Assembly (NCBI GenBank): GCA_023423895.1
Contig: JAFAER010000011.1
Coordinates: 162,312 to 226,311 of the forward strand
Direction: 5' to 3'
Length of the DNA: 64,000 nucleotides
DNA from: Pseudomonadota bacterium
GTDB lineage: Bacteria; Myxococcota_A; Polyangia; Polyangiales; Polyangiaceae
In this document: in pieces, positions 1-9,056 of the stretch
How the letters are laid out: each line of letters opens with the position of its first letter
How positions within the stretch are numbered: position 1 is the stretch's first letter
Notes under the pieces: model-generated
The model's input: the letters and a program-made list of their open reading frames with translations, nothing else
The model's database searches: none
What the model was told of the DNA's origin: nothing
Translations under genes and position numbers: made by a program

Positions 1-942
1 AGCGCTGCCGCGACCTTGGCGCGCTTCGCCAACGACAGGATCGCGGGCGTGACCTTCGCCGCGTTGCGCGCGAGCGCCACCTTCAGCTTGTTCTCTCCCT
101 CGTCGCCGCCGCTCTCGTTTCCGATCTCGTCGTCCGCCGCGATTTTCGCCTCGGCCATGGCCGGTGCGGGCTCCTCGAGCTCGCCGTCGCAGGACGGATC
201 GTCCTGCTCTTCTTCATGGTGTGCCGCGGCGTGATGCGTGGCGGCCATCTCCGGAGCGTGCTCCGGGTCGTGCGGCGTCTGGGCCATCGGGTCGTCGACG
301 GGGACCTCGACGCCTGCGAGCGATGCAGCGCGCGCGTCCTCGTCGTCGTAGCGGAGCGACACGACGAGCTGCGGGATTCTCGATCCCTCGGCGACCTCGA
401 CCTCCACGCGATCGATCAACGCCGGCCGACGGGTGCCGGATGCTGCGTCCTCGAGCTCCAGGGGCTTGCCCATCTGCAAGAAGCCGAGCTCGCTGTACGC
501 GGTGACGCCGGAGGAAAGCTTGTGCTTGATCCGTGCGCGCATCGGCGACGCGAGACCCTCGATGTGGAGGCGCACCTTGCGGCCCGGATCCGGGGACGGC
601 GCCTGCGCATCGTCCGTCATCCCGAGGACGCGCTGCAGCGCGACGCTGCTGGCTGCGTCGAGGTTGGTGAAGCGGATGCCGAACTCGCCGCCGTCACCCA
701 TGTCTTCTTTCCAGAGGACTTCGCCGGCGGCGACGACGGTCATGCCCTGTCCGGCGTCGAAACGGCACATCACGGGCTGGCCGATCTCGGGAAGGTACGC
801 CGTGCGGAGCGACATGCCTTGTTCGGACAGGTTGAGCGCCTGCGCCTCGAACGACGGGCCGAGGGCGCCTCCAACCTCGACCATCGCATCGAAGGGCATA
901 CGCGCCGCCCCGGGCGCTCGGCGATCATGTGTAGTGCTCATG
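1..942 (-). CDS. PilZ-domain protein, C-terminus beyond window edge
   Basis: Only the first 314 codons lie inside the window and the frame is still open at base 1. Residues about 7-105 read as a PilZ domain: an N-terminal arginine cluster (RRAPGAAR), the NLSEQG element matching the D/NxSxxG half of a c-di-GMP site, and a closing GEFGIRF strand. The usual RxxxR spacing is not exact, so c-di-GMP binding is inferred, not shown. A second conserved stretch (about 120-205, KVRLHIEGLASPMRARI) is followed by an acidic, His/Glu-rich tail. The ATG at 942 is chosen because GGAGG lies 7-8 bases upstream. Not seen as an obvious full ORF because its stop codon is outside. Likely a cytoplasmic c-di-GMP effector. 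Confidence 0.8.
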
Positions 943-1105
943 GGATTTCCTCCGGACCTCTTTCCGATAAGGAGAAAGGTGGAGGCGGGCCAAGTTTCGG
1001 ACACGATCACACATCACGCGTCACGCATCGCGCAGCGATGCCGAGAAGACGAAGCGCCGAGACGCTCGCTGCATCGAGCTCTCGGACGCGCGCCACGCAT
1101 GGGCG

Positions 1106-1140
1106 TCTCGCTCTCGCTCTCGCTCTCGGTCTCGATCTCG
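1106..1140. repeat. Hexamer tandem run (TCTCGC-type)
   Basis: Six consecutive 6-bp units of the form TCTCGC/TCTCGG/TCTCGA. It lies in non-coding DNA upstream of the PilZ gene. No function can be assigned; simple-sequence slippage is the simplest origin. Confidence 0.7.
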
Positions 1141-1290
1141 AGCTGAGCGGCGCCACACCGGGAGCTCACGACGGTCCACCCACCGCCGATCCCTTCGTCG
1201 AGCGACGGATGGGCTGCGGCATTCTCTGGATCGCGCGTGATCATCGACTCGTGCTCGACTCGTGATCGACAACAGGCCGCCGCAGACGAT

Positions 1291-1454
1291 TGCGAGGTTG
1301 TCCGCGTGATCGTTCGACCTTGCACAACCGTTGCTCGCTCGCGACGCGATCTCGCGCACTTCGGCGTCGGCACGGTACCCGCATAGGTTCCAGACAGCGC
1401 TGCGGCGAGGCTTGTCCCCCCCCGAGCCCGCCGCGGCGTTTTTTCATTTCGAGC
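1291..1454 (+). repeat. Dispersed structured repeat, copy A
   Basis: About 164 bp aligning with copy C (26667-26831, minus strand) over the whole length and with copy B (1646-1812) in blocks. Shared blocks are GAGGTTGTC near the start, CGCGCACTTC, GGCACGGTACCCGCATAG, CAGACAGCGCTGCGG, the poly-C hairpin (1398-1438) and TTTTTCATTTCGAGC at the end. No target duplication, transposase or terminal inverted repeat is visible. By orientation the T-tract follows the hairpin, as in an intrinsic terminator. It could be a small RNA gene, a mobile non-coding repeat or a terminator cassette; the sequence alone does not decide. Confidence 0.8.
1398..1449 (+). terminator. Poly-C-loop hairpin plus T-tract (copy A)
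   Basis: The left arm CGCTGCGGCG pairs with the right arm CGCCGCGGCG (one G-U pair). After a single bulged A the stem continues through GGCTT/GAGCC, closing a loop of GT plus eight C. Six T follow directly (1439-1444). It has the layout of a Rho-independent terminator on the plus strand, though no plus-strand gene is known upstream. Confidence 0.55.
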
Positions 1455-1645
1455 AGGAGACGCGCGAGCTCGCCGTCCGCGCCGAGCGGCATCCGGTCCT
1501 CGGTGGTCGCCCGATGTCGATCGAGGTGCGACTTACGTCACGGCGATCGTCGGTGACGCGCGCTCGGCGCCGAGGCCCGACGAGCGCGTGCGCATCGACG
1601 CGCGTTCGGCCTTGATCTCTTCTCGTGATGATCTCGGCTCACGCC

Positions 1646-1812
1646 ATTTCGGGCCTGACATTGCGACCCTTCGTCCGTGCACGAAGATCGCCGTGTCTGC
1701 GACGAGATTTCGCGCACTTCCGGGTGGCACGAGATCCGCATTCGTGGGAAGCAGCGCTGCGGCGAGGCTTGTCCCCCCCCGAGCCCGTCGCGGCGCTGTT
1801 CTTTGTTCGGCC
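1646..1812 (+). repeat. Dispersed structured repeat, copy B
   Basis: Second direct copy, with its hairpin 357 bp after that of copy A and in the same orientation. It keeps the CCTTCGTCCGTGCACG block (shared with copy C), ATTTCGCGCACTTC and the hairpin 1755-1795 with the eight-C loop. The middle (GGCACGAGATCCGCATTCG) and the 3' tail have diverged. In the hairpin one G-C pair is G-U, and the stem gains outer pairs (GCAG with CTGT). The tail CTGTTCTTTG is a weaker T-tract than in copy A. Confidence 0.72.
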
Positions 1813-1814
1813 CC

Positions 1815-1860
1815 GAACGCCGCGGCGTTGCTCGTCCCCTTCGAGCGCACTGCGGCGTTC
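1815..1860 (+). repeat. Second hairpin below copy B, possibly a degenerate relative
   Basis: Arms GAACGCCGC (1815-1823) and GCGGCGTTC (1852-1860) are perfectly complementary. Inside them GCTCG (1830-1834) pairs with CGAGC (1842-1846) around a TCCCCTT loop. The order GCGGCG, GCTYGTCCCC, GAGC, GCGGCG resembles the core of copies A-C, suggesting a decayed copy, but pairing partners differ. It may equally be an independent hairpin. Confidence 0.4.
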
Positions 1861-1935
1861 GACTTTCTGCGGGCAACACCAGCGCACCGGCACGCGCCCA
1901 TGCAACGCGCCGGCCGGTGATCGAGCAGCATCATC

Positions 1936-1962
1936 GGACCCACGGCACATCGCCGTGGGCCC
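1936..1962 (-). terminator. Hairpin downstream of pccB
   Basis: CCCACGGC and GCCGTGGG pair with a 5-base loop, extended by two more G-C pairs after an A/C mismatch. It begins about 30 bases after the pccB stop codon. No T-tract follows on the minus strand, so it may be a Rho-assisted end or an mRNA 3'-stabilising stem. Confidence 0.45.
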
Positions 1963-1992
1963 GGAACATCCCTCAGCCGTCCTCGGCCTACC

Positions 1993-3579
<1,587 letters not shown>

Positions 3580-3736
3580 CGGGCCGGTTACATACTCCGC
3601 CCTCGGCGTGGGTTACAGCCCTGAACGCGGCTGAGGCACGGCTCCCAAGGGCGTGTCATCGGTCGAGGTGACGACCCAGGCCACATGGCGCCCTGGCTTC
3701 CGGGAGGCAGGCCCGTCTATCCTCACTGGACCTTAG

Positions 3737-5455
3737 ATGACGGACGCGTTGCCCAGCCCGTACCCGGCCGCCGGAGAGGTCGTCGACGGGAAGTACAAGA
3801 TCGAGAAGATCCTCGGCGAAGGCGGCATGGGGGCAGTCGCGCGCGCCACGCACGTCGTTCTCGGCGGCACCGTGGCGCTCAAGTTCATGAACCCGCAGTT
3901 CATGACGTTCCCGGGCGCCGTCGAGCGCTTCGTGAACGAAGGTCGCGCAAGCAAAGCGATCAAGAGCGATCACGTTCTGCCCGTCAACGACGTCGGCCTG
4001 CTCCCGAACGGCACGCCGTATCTCCTGATGGAGTGCCTCTACGGGCTCGATCTCGCCGATCTGCTCGCGCGGGACGGGCCTTCGGGGCTGCCGATCCAAC
4101 GTGCCGTACACTTCACCGTGCAGATCCTCCGTGGGCTGCAGGCTGCGCACGCGATCGGCATCATCCACCGCGACATGAAGCCCTCGAACTGCTTCGTCGT
4201 GACTCACGACGGCGAGGAGGACTTCGTCAAGATCCTCGACTTCGGCATCAGCAAGGTGGTCCAGCCGGGCAGCTCGTCGCTCACCCAGACGAACTCGGCC
4301 CTCGGCACGCCGCTCTACATGTCACCGGAGCAGGCGCGGAGCCCGCGCGACGTCGACTCGCGGTCCGACCTCTATTCCGTCGGCGTCATCCTCTACGAGC
4401 TGCTCTCCGGTCGCACGCCGTTCTTCTCGGAGAGCGGCGAGTTCACCGAGATCCTCTTCCAGCTCTTCACCGCCGATCCGCCGCCCATCAAGCAGACGCG
4501 CCCGGACCTTCCCGACGAGCTCGCTGCCGTGGTCCACAAGGCGCTCGCGCGCGAGGTGGGCGAGCGCTACGCGACCGCGCTCGAGATGGCCGAGGCCCTC
4601 GTGCCGTTCGCGCAGGACAAGTCGCTGGCGCTCATCGAGCGCATGCGCGGGTTCAAGCCGCCGACGAAAGAGTCGATCATCCCGATGGACGGCCTGCCGA
4701 CGTCGATGGCGGCCTTCTCGAAGCTGCAGCGCGGGCAGGGCAGCGGCACGGACGTGATGGCAAGCCGTCCGACCACCGACGTCCAGAAGGGACCGCCGGT
4801 CACGGAGGTCATGGCCGACGCGTCGCGAGAGCCTCTGCAGCTGAAGACGAAGCTGCTCGACCCGCAGCCGAAGGGGAACGTCGCCGCGGTTCCGGAGCTC
4901 TTCTCGATGCGCGCGCGGCCCGACGAAGCGCTGGGCCGGACGCAGCTCGACACGGATCCGAGGGCACCCTCGCTCGTGCCGCCGAAACAGGCGTCGGGTA
5001 AGCCGGCCCCCATCACGGCTGCGCAGACGGACCTCGCCGCGGCCCGTGATGCCGTTGCGGTCGACCAGTCGGCCTCGTCGACGGGGCGTTCGCCGCTGAT
5101 CTACGCGTTGCCCGTCGTCGCCGTCCTCGGCCTCGCTGCGGGCGTTGGTCTCCTCGTGACCCGCAAGGACGATGCGCCGGCGCGGCCGGATCCCGTGCCG
5201 GTGGCGACGACCGAGCCGCCGCCGAGCGCCCACGTGCTCACGAGTCCACCTCCTCCGTCCGCCGTGCCGACGGCGCCGACGACCGAGACGACCGCCTCGG
5301 CGTCGGCGTCCGTGGCCGTCACTCCGCCCAGCGTGCCCAGCGCGTCCGCGGCGCCGCCGCCCACGAAGCCCCAGCCCAAGCCGCCGTCCACGCAGCAGGG
5401 GCATTCGAATCCGCCGGGCTACATCCCAGGCCTCGACACGAACATCCGGAACTGA
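3737..5455 (+). CDS. Membrane-anchored Ser/Thr protein kinase
   Basis: PknB-type kinase of 572 residues. The kinase domain spans about 20-285: glycine loop GEGGMGAV (27-34), ATP lysine K49, catalytic HRDMKPSN with D146, DFG at 168-170 and the activation-segment end GTPLYMSPEQ. A long Pro/Ala-rich region follows, then one membrane segment (about 454-475) and a Pro/Thr/Ser-rich C-terminal tail of about 90 residues. In kinases of this layout the catalytic part faces the cytoplasm and the tail the periplasm. It starts 157 bp from the divergent pccB and is followed after 139 bp by a PEGA-protein gene on the same strand. Substrates are unknown; the neighbouring PEGA and lipoprotein genes suggest an envelope role. 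Confidence 0.93.
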   Translation: MTDALPSPYPAAGEVVDGKYKIEKILGEGGMGAVARATHVVLGGTVALKFMNPQFMTFPGAVERFVNEGRASKAIKSDHVLPVNDVGLLPNGTPYLLMECLYGLDLADLLARDGPSGLPIQRAVHFTVQILRGLQAAHAIGIIHRDMKPSNCFVVTHDGEEDFVKILDFGISKVVQPGSSSLTQTNSALGTPLYMSPEQARSPRDVDSRSDLYSVGVILYELLSGRTPFFSESGEFTEILFQLFTADPPPIKQTRPDLPDELAAVVHKALAREVGERYATALEMAEALVPFAQDKSLALIERMRGFKPPTKESIIPMDGLPTSMAAFSKLQRGQGSGTDVMASRPTTDVQKGPPVTEVMADASREPLQLKTKLLDPQPKGNVAAVPELFSMRARPDEALGRTQLDTDPRAPSLVPPKQASGKPAPITAAQTDLAAARDAVAVDQSASSTGRSPLIYALPVVAVLGLAAGVGLLVTRKDDAPARPDPVPVATTEPPPSAHVLTSPPPPSAVPTAPTTETTASASASVAVTPPSVPSASAAPPPTKPQPKPPSTQQGHSNPPGYIPGLDTNIRN

Positions 5456-5594
5456 GCTGTGCCTCGCGGGCGGCGTGTCGGCCGATGACGATGCGTCGGA
5501 GAAAGCGTCGAAGACCGTTCGTCGCGCCGTCGGCTGTGTCGATGGACGCCCACGTCCACCCGGTTTCGATTTAGCCTGGCCCGGAGATCCGAAC

Positions 5595-6809
5595 ATGCTG
5601 CGCTCGGCCCGAAGAATTGCCCTTGGCATCTCGCTCACGCTCGTCGTCCCGTCCGTTGCCGTTGCCGTCCCCAAGACGGCATGGGCGCAGCCGAAGAAGT
5701 CGATCCGCGATTCGCTTCCTCTCGAAGCGCGCGGGCACTGGGACGCCGGCGTCGCCCTCGCCCAGCGCCGGAACTGGGACGGCGCGCGCTCGAGCTTCAA
5801 GGCGGCCTACGACGTCTCGAAGAACCCGCGCGTCCTCTTCAACCTCGCGGTGAGTGAGAAGGAGCTCGGTCGGTTCGCTGCGGCGCTCGAGTACTTCAAG
5901 CGTGAGCTCGCCGAGGGCAAAGGCCAGATCTCGGCTGACGAAGAGAACGAGATCAAGGCGGCCATCGCAGGCCTCGAGAAGTTCGTTGCCCACGTCACCA
6001 TCGACGTGAGCGAGAAGGACGCCGAGGTCTTCATCAACGAGGACAAGATCGACAGCTCGAAGCTGCCTGGTCCGGTCACCGTGCAGATCGGCACGCTCCG
6101 GATCCGGGCGGTCAAGCCGGGCTTCGCCGAGGCGAGCCAGTCGATCTCGCCGGCCGGCGGCGAGAAAGCGGCGGTCACGCTGAAGCTGCAGCCGCTCCTG
6201 AAGACGTCGCGGGTGAACGTCAACGTCGTCGGTCCGCAGAACGCCGTGGTGAAGATCGACGGCAAGGAGGTCGGCCCTGCGCCGTACGCGGGACAGGTGC
6301 CGGTGACGGCCGATCCGCACCAGTTCTCGGCGGAGGCTCCCGGTTACGTCACCGCGACGCAGAGCGCGATCGTGAGGGAAGGCGAGGTGCTCAACCTCAC
6401 GCTGCAGCTCGCGCCGGAGCAGGAGAAGGGGAAGCTGCTCGTTTTCGCCAAGCCCGAGGGCGCGACGATCGAGATCGACGGCAGGGCGGTCGGTGCCTCG
6501 AAGTGGGAGGGCCCGGTCGAAGCTCGCACTCACCAGGTCGTCGTGAAGAAGCCGGGCTTCTACACGTGGACGCACGACGTCGATGTCCCGCGCGGGGGCG
6601 AGCGCTCCGTCAGCGCGACGCTCAACGAGGACCGCAATACGAGCTTCGTCCCGTGGCTGATCGGTACGGTCGTCGTCGGCACGGCGCTCGTCGTCGGCAT
6701 CGTCCTCCTGGCGACTCCGCCGGACGAGCCGGTTGCGGACGGGACGCTCGCGCCGTTCCGCGTCGGCACGACGAGCAGGTCGCCGGGCGGCCCCGGGTTC
6801 AGCTTCTGA
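5595..6809 (+). CDS. PEGA-domain TPR protein with C-terminal membrane segment
   Basis: 404 residues starting at the ATG at 5595, which gives a clear signal peptide (arginines, hydrophobic core, ending AWAQ). Residues about 40-105 look like TPR helices (GHWDAGVALAQRRNWDGA, VLFNLAVSEKELGRF). Three PEGA-like beta modules follow (VTIDVSEKDAEVFINE, VNVNVVGPQNAVVKIDG, GKLLVFAKPEGATIEIDG). One hydrophobic segment (about 352-376) lies near the C-terminus. PEGA modules are common in myxobacterial envelope proteins, often near Ser/Thr kinases as here. Its molecular role is unknown. A small palindrome (GAAGGGAA-A-TTCCCTTC, 6808-6824) spans the stop codon. Confidence 0.85.
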   Translation: MLRSARRIALGISLTLVVPSVAVAVPKTAWAQPKKSIRDSLPLEARGHWDAGVALAQRRNWDGARSSFKAAYDVSKNPRVLFNLAVSEKELGRFAAALEYFKRELAEGKGQISADEENEIKAAIAGLEKFVAHVTIDVSEKDAEVFINEDKIDSSKLPGPVTVQIGTLRIRAVKPGFAEASQSISPAGGEKAAVTLKLQPLLKTSRVNVNVVGPQNAVVKIDGKEVGPAPYAGQVPVTADPHQFSAEAPGYVTATQSAIVREGEVLNLTLQLAPEQEKGKLLVFAKPEGATIEIDGRAVGASKWEGPVEARTHQVVVKKPGFYTWTHDVDVPRGGERSVSATLNEDRNTSFVPWLIGTVVVGTALVVGIVLLATPPDEPVADGTLAPFRVGTTSRSPGGPGFSF

Positions 6810-6926
6810 AGGGAAATTCCCTTCTCCGTCCGATCCCCCGACGGACCTCACGTCACCTCTTCGGCTGACTCGCTCCGGGCAAGCGCCCATGTCACGTTGA
6901 ATCGTCGGATCCTCTGGAGACTTCGC

Positions 6927-9050
6927 ATGCGTAGCTTTCTCGCTCGTTCGTTCGTTCTCGGTACCTGTCTCGCCGCGGGCGTGGTGTGGTCGGGATGCGA
7001 GCCGAAGCAGCAGACGGAATACGTCACGGGGATCTCGACGCAGGTCTCCGTCCCACGCGACCTGAAGGCCGTGCGCGTCGAGGTGACCGTCGGCGGCGTA
7101 CCCCAGTTCTGCCGCGGTTACCGCGTCTACGACGGCAAGGTGCAGCTCCCGCGGAGCCTCGGAACGTTTGCGAGCAGCGACAACGCGATCACGAGCGGAC
7201 CGATCACCTACACGATCAGCGGCGTCACCGACTTCGACACCGACAACGAGTGGTTCGGTGTTTGCGGGCGCCCGCAGGTCGGCGAGAACAACGTTCGGAT
7301 CCTTCGCCGCAGCCGCCAGCCGTACATCCGGGACGAGATCCTCTTCCTCCCGATGCCGCTCAAGTACTCCTGCTACGACAAGGCCTGCGGCGAGGAGGAG
7401 ACCTGCAAGGGCGGCAAGTGCGTGTCCGCCACCCTCAACGAGGAGCAGGCGCGCGCGACGTTCCCGAAGTACTCGCCGGACCTCGTCGACGGCAGCGGCG
7501 GCGGCTGCTTCTCGACGAAGCTGTGCCTCGGCGCTGCTGCACCCGCGCTCGTCGTCAATCCGGACACGTGCGAATACGCGGTCGCGAATACCCCGAGCGC
7601 GCCGGAGCCTGCCGATCCGCTGCTCGATCCGTTCCGGCCCGCGTGTGACACGAACGCGGAGTGCGGGAGCCAGACGTGCACCATCACGAACCCGGGCGCC
7701 GTCGCTCCCGACAAGAAGGGCCGCTGCGAGGCGCTTCCGCCGGGAACTCCGTGGGAGGGGACCAACGTCGAGGTCATCTACGACGGCGGCCTCAATCGCG
7801 AGATCCTCGACCTCGATCCCGACGAGGGCTTCGTCTTCACCGACCCGACGAAGCCGCAGCGCTTCAAGCTCGCGCCCGGCCTCTGCGAGATGGTCAAGGG
7901 TGTCGACGACCAGGGGCAGCCCACCACGCATCGGATCACCGCGGTCCGCGCGAGCGGCACCTGCCAGGCAAAGAAGCTCGCCCAGCCCTTCTGTGCTGCA
8001 GACATGATGGCGCAGATGGGCGTGAACCCGGACGGGACGGCGCCGAACCCGAGCCCGCCGAACGACTGCAGCACCGTCGAGCTCAAGCCGCCGCGCGCGG
8101 CCCTCATGGTCGTCGTCGACAACACGCAGCCGCACGCGGCGTTCTTCAACGCAGAGCAGATCCAGGCGCTCGAGCTCCCGCTCAAGGACCCTGCGTTCGC
8201 AGAGACGGACATCGGTCTCGTCTACGCGCCGGTGTCGAGCGGCGGCTGCGCGACGGACGCCGCGCCCGTCATTCCCTTGGAGCCGGCGGTCACCGTTCGC
8301 CAGAAGCTCGTCGACAACTTCCTCGGCTTCGCAGCCAACCCGGGCTCGCTCGTGCCGGGCGCTCCGAACTACGAAGGCGCCCTCGCGAGCAGCTATGCGG
8401 CGCTGAGCGCGCTGTCGAACAACACGTATTTCAAGCGAGCCGTCGTCGTCGTCGGCAATCGCGACTTCAACACCGAGGCGTGCGGCGGAATCGCCGGTGC
8501 TCCGGCGGATCTCGCGCAAGCGGCGCGCACCGCGCCGACGGATCCGAACAAGCCGATCAACACGTACGTCATCCAGCTCGCGAAGACGGACCCGACCAAG
8601 CCGCTCGATCAGGACGTGCTCGATCCGGGCCTCGGGCCGCTCGTCACCGCGGGCAGCCCCGCTCCGCCGAACCCGGACGCGCGCGGAACGAAGAAGAACG
8701 CGAAGGACTCGTTCCAGCAGGTCATCAACTCGCTCGCCACGTGCGTCTACGACGTCCCGAACGAGACGGCGCCGGGTCTGGAGGACACGGTCACCTTCAG
8801 CAATCCGCTGCTCGGAACGACCGTGAAGATCGCTCCGAACGCCGCCTGCTCGGCCGAAGGTGTCGCGGGCGCGGGCTGGGGCTACGGCACGGACGCGCCG
8901 CCCGGCACGAAGCGCATCTTCCTCTGCGCCGACTCGTGCACCGAGTACCGGAACACGCTCGCTCAGGCGTCCGACTTCGCGCTCATCTACCAGCAGCCGC
9001 CGATCGCGGTGCCGATCTTCGCGCACAAGAAGTCCTGCGAGCCGAAATGA
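6927..9050 (+). CDS. Cys-rich lipoprotein with VWA-like region
   Basis: 707 residues. The ATG at 6927 is preferred over the in-frame TTG at 6897 because GGAG sits 7-8 bases upstream and because it gives a standard lipoprotein signal ending VWSGC. Several short Cys clusters occur (CYDKACGEEETCKGGKC; CDTNAECGSQTC), like the disulphide-rich spacers of myxobacterial surface proteins. Residues about 395-560 resemble a von Willebrand A fold: a strand ALMVVVDNT, a long insert, then helices and a strand RAVVVVGNRDF. The first strand has DNT rather than the DxSxS metal site, so metal binding is doubtful. It lies 117 bp after the PEGA gene and may be cotranscribed. Function unknown. Confidence 0.82.
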   Translation: MRSFLARSFVLGTCLAAGVVWSGCEPKQQTEYVTGISTQVSVPRDLKAVRVEVTVGGVPQFCRGYRVYDGKVQLPRSLGTFASSDNAITSGPITYTISGVTDFDTDNEWFGVCGRPQVGENNVRILRRSRQPYIRDEILFLPMPLKYSCYDKACGEEETCKGGKCVSATLNEEQARATFPKYSPDLVDGSGGGCFSTKLCLGAAAPALVVNPDTCEYAVANTPSAPEPADPLLDPFRPACDTNAECGSQTCTITNPGAVAPDKKGRCEALPPGTPWEGTNVEVIYDGGLNREILDLDPDEGFVFTDPTKPQRFKLAPGLCEMVKGVDDQGQPTTHRITAVRASGTCQAKKLAQPFCAADMMAQMGVNPDGTAPNPSPPNDCSTVELKPPRAALMVVVDNTQPHAAFFNAEQIQALELPLKDPAFAETDIGLVYAPVSSGGCATDAAPVIPLEPAVTVRQKLVDNFLGFAANPGSLVPGAPNYEGALASSYAALSALSNNTYFKRAVVVVGNRDFNTEACGGIAGAPADLAQAARTAPTDPNKPINTYVIQLAKTDPTKPLDQDVLDPGLGPLVTAGSPAPPNPDARGTKKNAKDSFQQVINSLATCVYDVPNETAPGLEDTVTFSNPLLGTTVKIAPNAACSAEGVAGAGWGYGTDAPPGTKRIFLCADSCTEYRNTLAQASDFALIYQQPPIAVPIFAHKKSCEPK

Positions 9051-9056
9051 GCGCGC

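Larger units (their letters stand above)
943..1992. other. 1.05-kb gene-free stretch with repeats and hairpins
   Basis: No reading frame here looks like a protein gene: open frames exist in several frames at once, as expected at this GC content, and none has family motifs or a good ribosome site. What it does hold is a hexamer tandem run (1106-1140), two direct copies of a structured 165-bp repeat (1291-1454 and 1646-1812), an extra hairpin (1815-1860) and a hairpin below the pccB stop (1936-1962). The stretch lies between the 5' end of the PilZ gene and the 3' end of pccB, both on the minus strand, so nothing on the plus strand is known to be transcribed into it. Confidence 0.7.

Noticed and set aside
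216..1265. 349-codon open frame on the plus strand at the window start
   Set aside because: Antisense to the PilZ gene, which has a good ribosome site and motif NLSEQG. The part after 942 has no motif.
1331..1615. Protein genes inside the repeat copies
   Set aside because: Each copy opens a frame with a common CGEACPPPSPP-like string. This comes from the repeat itself, and stem changes follow RNA pairing instead of codon logic, so coding is unlikely.
1291..1812. Insertion sequence or MITE
   Set aside because: Two direct copies raised this, but no transposase, terminal inverted repeats or target duplications are visible. Mobile non-coding repeat remains possible; a named element is not supported.
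6897..6926. TTG start for the lipoprotein at 6927
   Set aside because: It adds ten residues before a normal lipoprotein signal, and the ATG at 6927 has its own ribosome site.
5571..9026. Very long open frame (1151 codons) on the minus strand
   Set aside because: It is antisense to the PEGA and lipoprotein genes and is Arg/Asp/Leu-rich with no family motif. High GC makes such frames common. The plus-strand genes have signal peptides and domain patterns.
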